A DNA stretch of 62,000 nucleotides from Tubiluchus corallicola (Eukaryota > Priapulida > Priapulimorpha > Priapulimorphida > Tubiluchidae): NCBI GenBank assembly GCA_030141605.1, contig JAQGDQ010000247.1, forward strand, positions 97,501 to 159,500, written 5' to 3'. A program made the translations under genes and the position numbers. Positions 1 through 32,989 of the stretch are shown here, one piece after another (position 1 is the first letter of the stretch; each line of letters starts with the position of its first letter). The notes under the pieces are model-generated. The model was not told the origin of the DNA, made no database searches, and worked only from the letters and a program-made list of their open reading frames with translations.

Positions 1-187
1 CCTACTTTAAATAAAGATCGTTATTATATTATTGTTATATAATAAAACAATCACTCAACATTTTTTTGGTGATTTATGTAAGAGGAAATCGCTTGTGACA
101 TCGTCTAGAAAGTCGTACGTTTCGTACGACTAACTCGTTAAATCCTTAGGAACTCCTTAGTTACGGCAGCGTTTGAGTTTGGTTAAC

Positions 188-247
188 TTCTTCTTCTTCT
201 TCTTCTTCTTCTTCATCATCATCATCATCATCATCTTCTTGTTCTTC
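188..247. repeat. (TTC)n/(CAT)n microsatellite at LINE 3' end
   Basis: About nine TTC units are followed by about seven CAT units and further TTC/GTTC. It lies directly beside the 3' end of the minus-strand LINE fragment. Confidence 0.9.
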
Positions 248-259
248 TTTTTTTAAAAT

Positions 260-850
260 CTCATTCCACCTATTGTAGGCATTGAGGTATAAACATTTAT
301 CAGAGTATTCCACCCTTTCCTATCTGCAGCTAACAGTGTAAGTTCTTCTACTCCTAAAGATAGATTCGGTTGAAGTTGTTGAACATCTTTTTTTATCTTA
401 GTTATCCAAGTTGTTTTAGGTTTACCAGGTGGTTTTTTGCAAGGTTTTAAGGCTTTCTTTAAGGCGATTCTTACTGGTGCTTCATTTGGTAATCTTAGAA
501 GATGTCCTAGCTATGTTAATCTTCGGATCTTGACTTTTGAACTATTCTTTTTTGTGCAAATTTCTTTCGTTCTGGTGTACGAATCTTCATTTTTGATTAT
601 GTATGGCCATCTATCTTTAAAACCTTCCTAAAAAGACTTCATGAGTAATCGTTAATCGCCATGTTTCACTGTTGTACATAAATATGCTGGTAACGTAAGC
701 ATTAAATAATCGAAGTTTTACGTTAAGACTTTTAAGTAATTAAAATTTCTTGCTAGTTAATACATTCTTGTGCTGAAGAAAAGCATGAATTGCTTGTTGC
801 TTTCTGTTTTAATACCATCTTCGGTGCTTAGAATATCATCTTTGGTTATC
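260..850 (-). mobile_element. Decayed non-LTR retrotransposon, 3' coding end
   Basis: Read on the minus strand, broken frames give the usual LINE reverse-transcriptase C-terminal pattern: LGHLLRLPNEAPVRIA, then a basic KPPGKPKTTWI block and an ADRKGWNTLI-like end. Stops and frameshifts show it is dead. A TTC/CAT array abuts its 3' end at 188-247. Confidence 0.65.
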
Positions 851-1165
851 ACGTGTCACATTTCACTGTGTAGCAATGTTTACATATTCAACGTCACAGA
901 AACGACCGGTATCCAATGAAGCCGTTGCTAGCGGTATCCAATGAAGCCGTTGCTAGCGGTATCCAAGGAAGCCGTTGCTAGCGGTATCCAATGAAGCCGT
1001 TGCTAGCGGTATCCAAGGAAGTCGTTGCTAGCACATTTGTTTAGCCTGCACTTTTCCGAAGTTTCATGAGCAAAATGTTTTGAAACTACGAGGACCCGAT
1101 TTCATTAAGAAGGAAGTCACGAAATTTAATAAATTAGTACCAAATTTTAAGTAACGGTTAGCTCT
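830..1165 (+). repeat. Dispersed repeat copy with internally amplified 25-bp unit
   Basis: The sequence matches 22220-22490 in reverse complement, including blocks around TTTGGTTATCAC, TTTCATGAGC and CACGAAATTTAATAAA. In this copy a 25-bp segment containing GGTATCCAATGAAGCC is repeated about five times (907-1031). The other copy has it once. Confidence 0.75.
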
Positions 1166-2205
1166 ATTTATGAACGAAAACTTGATTTACGTTAAATATG
1201 AGCTTCAAAATTGCGCACTTGTTACTTTGTAATTATTATCACGAATTTTTATATTCACTTTATGAAGTCTATTTTTTAAATCTCGCTGTTTCGTGTATTT
1301 AATTGCTTACAGAAAATATTAAGGCGTGCACGTTCTTGTCACTTATTTAGTTTCCTACCTATTTTAATTTTATGCTTAATCACTAAGGCTTTCTTATTAT
1401 TTACTTCATTTTACCGGAAATTCTGTTGTTATTCACTTACACGACGTTCACAACTTTAACACTTTACACAATGTTATTGCTGATAAGAGCAGGAAATCTC
1501 CTTTATTTATTATGAGCCGTTTTTATTTGCTTATTCAACCAAATTCGATCAGACAGATAGATTAAAGCTATACACCGTATAGTGATCGTCGTCCTTGCTG
1601 ATTTCAAGGTAATATATTCAATGTCCATAAGTTCAATCAAAAAGCTAAAATGTAAACAGAAATTACGTAGCATTTTCTAAACGAATAACGTTATTGCATG
1701 GTTTAAGGAAAACCAGGCGATTGATTAGACTCAATCTCATTTTAATTTAGTGTCCAAAATATACAATTTATTGCCTATAAAAGTTAAAAATTGTTTTGAA
1801 TATTTGTATAATTACCTTGAAAAGTTAATTAACGGTACCCAACAGCTATCGCTTATGTCTCGAACTTACCACACTTTGTGCAAACATGTTCCCTGAGTGT
1901 CAAGCATGTTTGCGTAAGCGAAGATTGTTATAAGACCCGGATGTTACGTCACGAAAATGAATTCTGCGTCACACTGATGACACAGACGAACACAGCAGTT
2001 TGTGATCATGCTTACCATGCTACTTATTGGCCACGCGAATGTGTCAAAAAGGCGCCAATGTTAGTGGATTCGTCGAGTAGCTGGTAGCTTTAAAAATTTA
2101 ACACAATTTAATCATCCCAACTAATTGTTATTTGATCTTAGCTTTGATTTAAAAAATATAAAAAAGTTTCCAATATTTTGGAGTATACTTGGACGTATAT
2201 CTTGA
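1165..2205. other. AT-rich intergenic, nothing recognised
   Basis: No exon-like frame, repeat match or RNA gene is supported here. A 69-codon open frame at 1878-2087 shows no recognisable protein pattern. Confidence 0.5.
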
Positions 2206-2211
2206 ACGAAT

Positions 2212-2287
2212 GTCTCAATCTTGCTCTCTATTCTGATCATGCTTGCGAGTTATTTGGCGAGAAAATTCGCTGGTCTGAACGCGCCCT
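2212..2287. mobile_element. Partial TIR element, GCGCGTTCAGAC family
   Basis: Contains the family end (GTCTGAACGCGC) and the preceding GCGAGTTA...GGCGAG block found in other copies. Only one end is present. Confidence 0.55.
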
Positions 2288-2754
2288 AAGCACCAGTTAA
2301 TTTTGCTAGTAGAAATGTAATTATTTGTAATGCTCACTCTGATGCCTCTCATAGGCTTACCCTGATCATTCCAGATATAAAACGGTTACTCAGATCCAAT
2401 TTTTTCATCGGGCTTCTCCTCTGTGGATATCTTCTGCAACTAAAAAATTAGTTATGTGAACACTATTTCACTGGACATTTATTCAGATATTCTGGTCACA
2501 TCGAAATTACGTTACTTTTGGCAATTAACATTGTAAAGGTGATTCGCTGCATTTTGACAAAAATTCTATTTTGCAAACATTTGTTTTATTAATTTTATTT
2601 TACAATTTTTACATTACGCTTGTGTTTGTATTGTACTAACCATGTACCATGTTTTCTGCACTTTTACCTGTAATTTTACTTTCTATACATTGTCGATATA
2701 TCTTACGATGTTTTTAATGGTCATGTGAGTCTCTTGCCTTAAGTTCAAAGATCT

Positions 2755-2890
2755 ATTATAAACAAATAAAAATAATGAATAAAAATAAATAATTTTTGTA
2801 AATATTGACTTTTTACTGTAAATAAATAAAAATAATAAATAAAAATAAATAACTTTTGTAAATATAAACTTTTTACTGTAAATCAGTTTT
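2755..2890. repeat. Short tandem duplication, about 66 bp x2
   Basis: Two near-identical units, each with AATAAAAATAAATAA and ending ACTTTTTACTGTAAAT. Confidence 0.8.
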
Positions 2891-3402
2891 ATGAGCCTTG
2901 TGTTCGAAATAAAATAGTTTACATTTTTAGTGGAGAGTCTTGACTGATCGTTGCCTTGTTAAGAGCTGTTTGTATATAAAAATAGTTTTAATATGTATGA
3001 ATGTGGGTTTACATGCAGTTAATTAGAGTTATGAGACCAGTGTACTACTTTATACATATGCATGGAAATTTCTCTAAACTTTTGTGTCTAACATCAATTT
3101 GATTAATCGCTTAATAATGATTATTATAATGATTGATTCAATAGGTCGATAGAGTTCAATTATAGAGGATACAGAGGTAGCTAGGTAACTGTGTGTTTAA
3201 GTGCGACAAATTGGTCCACATTAATTTTGTAAGATGACAGAGATGTCGTAATGTGTAAATTCGTTTGCTGTTTTGGATACGGATAATTTTTGGTGTGATT
3301 ATTGTTTCCTTAAGTTAAGTAATGGATGTCATATGTGGCGACACCTGCAGGGTGAAATTGCTAAGTTATTAAAGTTGTTGTTGTTTATGTTGCAGGGCTA
3401 AG

Positions 3403-23634
<20,232 letters not shown>

Positions 23635-24065
23635 GTTTTCGTAGTAGAAATAAGGAGCTAAAGTTTCAAGGGTCCAGAAGTTATCCCTGTGCCAAAATCA
23701 AGTGGTGGACTTTGTTCAATGGGTTGATGCTTTTGCCGATCTTCAATTATTAAAATACCGCCATTGGCAAGTTATTTAGGTAAAATTAATTACGAGCTTT
23801 CTTCAAATTTACTTTAGTAGATCGAGTTCTCGCACTAGCAGGTTTTCAAAGGATATCCTAGCTAGAGTATAAGGGCTATGTTTCTTCTAGTATTTTCAAA
23901 CTCCTCTATTTTTTTAGCTGGCAAATTTTCTGTGAAATTTTCCTGACAAAAATTTTTAAAATTTTTCTCACAGTCGAGAGATTCCACAATGAGTTCTTCA
24001 GCTGCTGAAACATTTTGATGGTCTGTCGGTCACTAAAGCGTTACTGTATAATCACCAACATTCTC
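23635..24065. other. Gene 1 3' UTR or downstream flank
   Basis: Follows the gene 1 stop codon. ATTAAA occurs near 23750. No other feature is supported. Confidence 0.4.
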
Positions 24066-24069
24066 CATT

Positions 24070-24440
24070 GTGGACAGGACTGGATTATGAATTTTGGGGC
24101 CCCTAGACTAATTCACAATGGGCTCCCCTCAGATGGAGCCACCCTCTAACTCGTACACACCTGTTTTGAACATTTTTTCTCGCTATATATTTTAGCGACA
24201 TTTACGTAGCTAGAAGTAAACTTATTGCAAATTCTTTAAATAAACTAGAATAGCTCAATGAAACTATTCTTTAAGAAATACCACTATTTTAGTATTTATT
24301 GCAAACAAAATTAGCACACATTTCAACACAACTGTAGCAAAAGACGCATTTTTACCAAATTTTATCAAAGTTTGAGGGCCCCCAGCTTAAAGGGCCATAC
24401 GCTGTAGTCTATATTAGCCTATACTGTAGATGCTGAGTTA
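24070..24440 (+). mobile_element. hAT-like element, second copy
   Basis: Diverged relative of 17480-17835: GGATTATGAATTTTGGGGCCCC at the left, TTTAGCGACATTTACGTAGC inside and GAGGGCCCCCAGC near the right. The terminal repeats are eroded. Confidence 0.6.
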
Positions 24441-25590
24441 CTTATATCTGCTAAGCCATTGGTGTTACTTACAGATAAACTGGATTATTTTAGGAAATTG
24501 TATAGTTTATTTGATCTGTCTTTAGGCACAAGCATTAAGCTTTGAATAAATGGAATACGTATTTCAATAATGTTGACTGGACGATGTTCTCTGTATTCTA
24601 TAAGTATTAAACGTGTTACTTACAGGTGTAAAATAACTAAAATAAGAATCAATGAAACTTATTGGCAAGTGAGAGAAAGCTGAATTTGGACTTTCATTGT
24701 CTAATTTCATTGTCATTTTAAAGTACAAGTAAAGATACGAATGCGTTTGTCATGAACAATGCTTGGCATGTCTGCCACGAATCATTGATTGTTTCCAAAG
24801 CGGCACTGATGGCGTCATAGCTGGTTCACCATTACAAAAGTGGTTCTCTGTAACCACGGGATGTCTTATATTGATTGTTAAGCAATAATTAGCTTAGGAA
24901 AAATAAAACTTATTGTCATGTATAATTAGAAGAATAGAATTATTGTGTTTGGTGTAACTTATCTCAGCTACGGGTTGGGCCTTTATCCGTAATCAAAATT
25001 ATCTCACTTTCAAAATTTCGTAACCACGGAATTTTGGGACATCACCCCTTGATAATAATTTGTTTTCTTTTTGTGCATTGTGATTAAAATACATTAGTTT
25101 TTGTAATTATAATTGCTTCGTTGTTGTTTTGTAAAAATGCTCAAAACAAATGATTATAGTGACGCAATTGTGTATGATAATTCAAAACGTGAAAGAAGTG
25201 TAATAGTTCTTGACACTTCAAATATATGTGTAAAAGTCTTACAAAATACCCAGTTTTGACATTTAGTTTTAATACTGCTTTTATTTATTTATTTCATTTC
25301 TAATACATTAACATAATTTTAGTAATCATCCATATAATATTCACTATTTTCATCTAACATCAAGGCGATAAGTGATTTAATTAAATACAGTTAAGTCAGC
25401 CTGTGTAGTGCGTGATGTATAGGTTTATTGTAACATATGTCTACTTTAATATTTATATGTAATATTTTTGTACTGATAGACATTAATATTCGCCGGATAA
25501 ATTAAATTAAAGATTATGCTACTTAAAATTTTATACGTTTAGTTTATTTTGGTTGTTTTTTTCTTATTAGAAATCGAATTTTCTGGGCAA
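24440..25590. other. AT-rich intergenic, nothing recognised
   Basis: No coding frame or repeat match found. Confidence 0.5.
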
Positions 25591-25811
25591 CATTATCATC
25601 ATCATCATCATCTCTGGAGTCAGACGTCCTCTGACATGACCCTTTCAAAGCTACCCTGTGGGCAACAATGTATGCACAGTTAATTTGTGATGCATGAAAT
25701 CTTTTTTTGGTTATTATATACATGTGTAAAGCGGTCACACACGTGCAAACATGTTGAAAATATACTTCACTCAGTACTGAATTACAGATTGGTGATGGGG
25801 AAACCAAATGC

Positions 25812-26722
25812 TTGAGCTGAAAATAACTACCAACACCCACTTAAGCATAAACATAGCTGCTTATTTCAACACAATCATCTGCAACGTTTAGTTTAAACAT
25901 AATTTATTATAGGAATGGATCAGACAGTTTGTACAACATGATTTAGGATCCTCACCACAACAGACTTTATACACTATTTACAAAAACATTTACAGTAAGA
26001 ATGGACTATAACTACACAAGCTGACAAGTTTTACTACAAGATTACATTAGACATTAGTAGAAAATGACAGTTAGAAACTATTAATGTACGAATATTTAAG
26101 ACTGATGCATTTCATATCAGATAGAAACTACTGGAAGCGTTTAGTACGTAATATAAATTCATGTACACATTGGAATATTTTGCAGTTAGCAACATAGTTA
26201 AATTCATCTTTTCCGAATAATAACAACTTCAACAGATCATTAGTTCCTAAGGCAGCAATATTAAGATTTTCGGGCAGAAGTATTTCATTTAATTTATCAA
26301 ACATAAGAACCCTAGTTTGTTGATACAATGGGCAGTGCAACAAAAAGTGTTCAACAGACTCAAATCGAAATCCACAGTTACAATTCGGCAATACTGGATG
26401 ACCGTTATTATCTTTACAGCCTTTAGAGAAAAGGTCGTAGTTTAGCTGAGAAAATCCGATTCTCATGCGCGTATGATGCACTGAAATTGGAGGTTTACCA
26501 AATGAAAAAATCTGTAATGTTTCAACCATAACATGGTCACGATCACGCAATTCTACCTAATAAAAACATAATGTACAAAAATTAATATCGAGTTTAAAAA
26601 ATCCACATTATGAAAAGCAAACAAAACAATTTCTAAATGTTATTGTTGAAACGTTGCAGATAATTGTGGTGAAATAAATAGTCATGTCTTTGCTTAAGTG
26701 GGTGCTGGAAGTTATTTTCTTC
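25812..26722. repeat. Inverted repeat bracketing a LINE relic
   Basis: AAAATAACTACCAACACCCA (25813 onward) and its near complement ending at about 26722 (GTGGGTGCTGGAAGTTATTTT) point at each other across the relic at 25920-26560. The similarity covers roughly 35-40 bp. Confidence 0.6.
25920..26560 (-). mobile_element. Non-LTR retrotransposon relic, C-terminal coding end
   Basis: A 140-codon minus-strand frame (26128-26550) shows the typical LINE ORF2 C-terminal pattern: TRMRIGFSQLNYDLF, a CNCGFRFESVEHFLLHCPLY Cys/His motif, LLLFGKDEF and a FILRTKRF end. The reverse-transcriptase core is missing. Confidence 0.8.
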
Positions 26723-27115
26723 TTAAGTGTTGAATTAATATTGTTGATGTAAATTTTCATTTGCCACATGACAGAGTAATAATATGAATTGTCTGTCAAA
26801 ATTATACAATGCGTGAAAGTCTTAATAGTTAAATTCTTTCTTTCACATGCTCTTGTTTGACAATGAGAAATTTCAATACTTAATTTTACCCCAATAAACA
26901 AATCAATTACAGATACTAGGTCGTCGTTTTAGTTTTGGGCTGCGAAACAAAACAAAGCTCCTCTGGATTCTGCATTGATTATGGAACATTCAACACCTAA
27001 GGGTGAACATTGCTTTATACTGACACCCCACGTCTCCTTGATAATTTCCGAAGACTCCATAAAGCTATTTGAGCTTGAAGATTAGCCCTGCAAGCCATCG
27101 ATCCTGACAAACCAC

Positions 27116-27224
<109 letters not shown>

Positions 27225-28530
27225 AAGCAATTCCAGAATTCCAGGATGACCTGGCATATTTCTTATCCCGCCTTGTGATGATCCATCTTGTATAGTTGTT
27301 GTTTCTATAATGTTATTAATGAAATTATCTAACTAGAAATGTTATCTTAATTAATAATGAATATTTTAGGAAATTAAAACACATACTTTTCGTAGCATGT
27401 CATCTAACATACAAAATAGAACACTGAATTTGTGATAAAAATAACCACTTATGACAAGTTTTATTATCAGCACTTATAAACAAAAAGAGAACAAAATACA
27501 CAAAAGCTCTAAAGTAACATCAATGAGATACCAGGCCATGGAACAACTATGTCAGGAACCAAGGATGTAGTAACCTCTATACGCTTTTATACTGGCATTG
27601 CAGGTTAGCTGGCTTCTTATATTACAATTGCTCCCAAACAAGATGTCTGATTCTACACAAAAGGGGTTGAGTCGCTGCTAACCTGGAGGTAGGGCTCTCA
27701 GAGGACCCTATACTTGACCCGACAACACGTACCTCCGTAACAATATAATTCTCGTGTTATATTTAAGTAAATATGTGCTTTAAAATAAAAGATTAATCAT
27801 CGTTAATCAGCTTCATCAATCTTTCTTAATTGATCTTAATCAGTTGTTACACCTTAGTGCTGAATGGGAGACTAATAGAAGACGTATTTTATTGTTATAC
27901 ATTGTGTCAGCCAATCAACAATACATTGAGTTGTTTTATTAGCAGAGCACAACAAATTAGTAAGCTATGGACTTCACCTATTTCAAAGATTGACTAAATG
28001 AAATCTATAAAAACAAAACACGGAACATCTAATTCCAGTCGCTAGATGGCGCAGCGACAGTGTTCTCCTATGCTGACTTGCGAAGCTGTCCGAGTGATCG
28101 CGTTGTTGTCAGCTGCTGTATCACAAGGATTCAGAATTTGCATTAATATTCCTATGGTACGTGTAACGTATTAGGTGGCGCAAAAAAGTGCCGAAGTTTT
28201 GATCACGATATTACAAGAAGAAAATAACAGAATCATTTGCAAATTACAGCACTGGTGTTACAGACGTTTCTGTATAAAAATCAAAAATTTTAGGTCGTCC
28301 CTTAGGTTTGTCCAAAGATACAGGAGCTTTAAACTACAAGTCAAAAAATAATTCTACTTACAGTAATCCATATGACTAAGTCCCGTTTTTAGACAACACC
28401 TCTTTATAATGTTTTATTCTCTGTGATGCCATCTATTAAGTACTTTAAAAATCAACATGGCTATTTTTCAGTTAATGAATATAGCTGATATCGTTCTGGC
28501 ATTTGATTTTTTTTAACAAAAAAAGTTTTT
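27225..28530. other. Intergenic, nothing recognised
   Basis: No gene or repeat family supported. Only scattered AT-rich sequence and short chance frames. Confidence 0.45.
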
Positions 28531-28544
28531 AGCCTTGATTATTA

Positions 28545-28975
28545 TTAAGGAATTATTAAAATTATCAACTATACATTGCAAAACAATGCAAAATTGTACA
28601 GCAATACAAAACAATTGCACAACAATACAAAACCATTTCAGAACAATACAAAACAACTTCGGAGCACCACAAAACATTGTACAACATTATAAAACCATTT
28701 CAGAACAATACAAAACAATTTCGGAGCACCACAAAACAATTGTACAACATTACAAGACCATTTCAGAACAATACAAAACAATTTCAGAACAATGCAAAAC
28801 AATTGTACAACATTACTAAACCATTTCAGAACAATACAAAACAATTTCAGAACAAAACAAAACAATTGTAAAACATTACAAAACCATTTCAGAACAATAC
28901 AAAACAATTGCACAACAATACAGACAATTGCACAACAATACAAAACAATAGCAAAACAATATAAAACAATTGCTA
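28545..28975. repeat. Degenerate satellite-like array, about 65-bp period
   Basis: Blocks with AACCATTTCAGAACAATAC recur about every 64-66 bp. They are built from an 11-bp-like element AAAACAATTNC. Both strands stay open over long stretches for compositional reasons. Confidence 0.8.
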
Positions 28976-28979
28976 AGAA

Positions 28980-30890
28980 GAATTTTTTTATTATTTCAAA
29001 GAAACCAAGTTCCCTCGAATGTCATTCCCCTCTCTCATCAAGGTAATTAATTACGAAGACGCGCACTATATAACAATAAACATTTTTCTGATTTACATAT
29101 AAAGTTGAACATACGCGCAATATGTCAGCAACCTGGAAAACTGAATTATTAATTACTGATATTAAAATATGATCGATTAATCCAGTATACAGCACGAGGT
29201 AGAAGCACTCAGCGGTAATGATACAGGTGTTGTATTTAATCGTAGAACAATTTGAGTGAGCAAACGTGGTAATTGTGTACTGTAAGAACGACCAGAGAAA
29301 AATCCCAGAACTGGTTTTGTGTGAAAGTGACAATTTATTCAGCTCAGGGTAATTAACTTAGATTTTGTAAGAGGCGTAAAACAGAAGAAAATGAAATCAC
29401 ATTTCTTACAGGATGTGACAGTTTTAATGATTCAATTAATTGGATTTATCAGTTAAATGAGCGTATCTCCGCTTTCTAAAGTACTGAAATTGATTTTTCA
29501 CTTTGACAGGAATTTGTAAAATGTGAACCAAATTTATAAGTTTTTGTTTTTCTGTTATTTACGTGTTTATTTGCTGTTCATCTGTCAATTTGACAAAGTT
29601 TGTGTTTATTTTTACATTTATGAGAATCGATCTGTTGGTTAGTTGTAACTGTTGTTTTTATTATTTGTTGGCAGCCTTATTGGTCTGTTGGTTATTTATT
29701 GGATTGAATGACTGTTTTGTTTGTTGTTTGTTGGTTGGTCAGTCGGTCAGTCGCTCGGTTGGTCGGTTGGTGGGTTCGTGGGTAGGTTAGTAGGTGTTGT
29801 GCAATCCACAATATGGTAAACTTACTGGTTGACTGACAGGTGGGACTGACTAGCCGAGTGACTTCGACTGGCTAACAAAGAATCTGATTGAGTGACCAGC
29901 AACCAGACAGAGTAACTGGCTGATTAACGAATTAATTAATTTCTCTTTGATTACTGGATTGAATTATCAGCTGGCTGTCATATTATTTCGATAGTTAACT
30001 AAATAAATTAATCTAAAAATAAGTTTGTTAGAAAAATAAAGGAAAAAATAAAGTATCTGGCTGATACAGTGACTCTGTGTGAGTATGTGTTGAGCGAGTG
30101 AATGAAAGATCAGAAAAGAAGGAGTAGGCTCTCAACTAATTAACTAATAGTCTAATTTTCCCAGTGACTGATATTAAATGCAAAAAGAGACTAATTATTA
30201 AATTACACGTTTAATTACACGCAACTGTAACTGCGTAGAAAACAACAGTTACCAGGTAATAATAATTTCGTAGGATATTATTGTGTAACCAAGAAATTCC
30301 TATACAGTTTGCACCGTCCTCAGCCATGTTTAATGGAGTTGAGCAAATATTTTAGGTAAACCCCTAAGCGCTAAAACAGACAGAGAATTCAAACAATACA
30401 AATTTACAGTATTTCGGGCAATAAGTCAACCTCTAACGAGGTTTATTTTTCGGTTTTCTATGTCTGTGTTAGGGGATGAGCATTCTCTACAAGAAAGCAA
30501 ATTCGAATCGCATCGAATTTGTGACTTTGGAACTCGAATTAAAGCGAACTTGGCCATTTTCGAATCCGAATCGAATAATAATTTATTTTAAAGAATTTCG
30601 AATAAATTTCCGAATCGCTTATAAAAACTGTCTCGCAGAAATCATGCATATTCTTTGATTTTGTTCTGCAGTAAAAACACCAATAATTTGTTTAAAAATT
30701 GCTAACAGAAATCACTGCTAAGTTGTGCTGTTTGCATGTTGTTTCAAACGTCGTAATGATAAAAAGCGAAAGCAGTTGAAGTGTTGAATTATTCGAATCT
30801 ACAATGTTAGGTTCGATCGAATTTGAATTTAAAAAACTCGTTCGAATTGAATTCGAATGTTAGAACGTTTGATGCTCACCCATAGCCTGC
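28980..30890. other. Intergenic, nothing recognised
   Basis: AT-rich. GGTTGGTC-type short repeats occur near 29735-29790. No gene is supported. Confidence 0.45.
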
Positions 30891-30894
30891 GTGT

Positions 30895-30895
30895 T

Positions 30896-30928
<33 letters not shown>

Positions 30929-31114
30929 GTCATCATCATCATCATCATCATCATCACCACCACCACCACCACCACCATCATCATCATCATTGCCATCACC
31001 ACCACCATCATCATCATCATCATCGTCGTCGTCGTCATTATCATCATCATCATCATCATCACCACCACCGCCACCACCACCATCACCATCATCATCATCA
31101 CCATCATCACTATC

Positions 31115-31146
<32 letters not shown>

Positions 31147-31191
31147 GATCATCATCATCATCATCATCATCATTCGTCTATCATCATCATC
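30895..31191. repeat. (CAT/CAC/CGT)n mosaic array
   Basis: Interspersed CAT, CAC and CGT blocks over about 295 bp. A LINE fragment lies directly to the right. Confidence 0.95.
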
Positions 31192-31204
31192 TTGGCTATA
31201 AAAG

Positions 31205-31345
31205 TCATTTTTGTTTGTCATGTGTGTCTTTGCCAGATTTGAAGACTTTTTCTAAGGCGATTCTCACTGGCACATTCGTTAATCTGAGGTATTCCAGCCA
31301 TCTTAACCGTGGGAGCTTGAGTTTTGAATTCCAAAGATTTTTATT
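31205..31345 (-). mobile_element. LINE fragment, same family as 260-850
   Basis: Shares AAGGCGATTCTCACTGG and the following TTAATCTGAG and GAGCTTGAGTTTTGAA segments with the coding end at 450-560. Confidence 0.6.
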
Positions 31346-32185
31346 ATAGTTCATACAGCCTGTGTGCTAAAAACTATAAGACTATGTTTCTTTTACTTGA
31401 AGGCATTTATTTCAAAATATCTATGATTGCAGTCGGTAGAGACAAAATACAGACAATTGTTAACAGCTACAGATCTATGAGAGTCACTTTGACACCAACC
31501 TTGTCATTGGTCATTAGTATTAATTAATTAGGACAGTAACACATACCACTCAAAGACGTAGCGATTAATCCCAGAACTTATAATCTAAAACACATACATA
31601 CTAACAACAAATAAGCCCATAGATCGATAGGTAAATCAATAATTGTCACGTGGTACGACCTACCGATTGAAGCAAAAAAGAAACTAACACTTCTACTGTT
31701 AAAATTTTATTGAAAAATGTTACATAACAGAGTAAACCGACTGGTCCATAAAGGTGACAAACTAAATAGCAATGGAGACTTCCTTATGATATCTAGGTAA
31801 CTGACATTAAAAATGTTTAACCTCAACGAGTTTTAATTGGTTTTTAAAAAGTTATTTAAATGTCTACATTGCATTATAATGAACGTGATGTTTATGGTTT
31901 GTAAGTTTTAACCGGTTTTGGTTTGTGATGTAATTACGTATATTAGTTTTGCGTCTGAGAGTATGTTTTTTATGTTTGAATTTGTATGATATAACTGTAC
32001 GTATTATTTGCTTGATGTTTGATATCGTTTGTAGTAAGTGTATTAGTTTTATAATGAAATGTTTGTGTTTGATATCGCTTATATTGGTATTTGTTTTTAA
32101 CACGATTGCAAACTTTGTTTTTTTAACTGCCTACACATAATTATTTTACTTGTATATATGATACTTGTGTTTGTATAACAATGGC
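31345..32185. other. Intergenic, nothing recognised
   Basis: No coding or repeat feature supported. Confidence 0.45.
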
Positions 32186-32186
32186 A

Positions 32187-32227
32187 ATAATAGCCATAAA
32201 GTTCAAGCATGCGAAAATACTGACCTA
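32187..32227. repeat. Solo arm fragment of the palindromic element
   Basis: Contains TTCAAGCATGCGAAAATACT, matching one arm of the palindrome at 32671-32989. Confidence 0.55.
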
Positions 32228-32329
32228 AATGATATTCGTTTTCAATACTATCGTAAACATTAGTTAATCTGAACTGGTTATGCTTAATTATAATTATTTA
32301 CTTGTATATACGAGTTCTTGTATCTTATA

Positions 32330-32640
<311 letters not shown>

Positions 32641-32670
32641 TATCTTATATCGTATCTTATATATACATAA

Positions 32671-32734
32671 CGTAACAACCAACGTAAGTCGAATCTGGTC
32701 TGTATTTTCGCATGCTTGAAAGATGGCAATAAGA

Positions 32735-32829
<95 letters not shown>

Positions 32830-32830
32830 T

Positions 32831-32921
<91 letters not shown>

Positions 32922-32989
32922 AAAGTTTTTATTTCCGTTTTTCAGGCATGCGAAACTACAGACCAGATTCGACTTACGTTGGTTGTTAC
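32671..32989. mobile_element. Palindromic element: about 69-bp arms around a CA/TA core
   Basis: Arms 32671-32739 and 32921-32989 are near-perfect reverse complements (outer part TAACAACCAACGTAAGTCGA). The centre is (CA)n at 32740-32768 and (TA)n to 32918. It looks like a foldback or MITE element whose middle has become a microsatellite. Confidence 0.75.

Noticed and set aside
26128-26550. A host gene encoding a 140-residue Cys/His protein
   Set aside because: The pattern is the usual C-terminal end of LINE ORF2 proteins and the rest of the element is gone.
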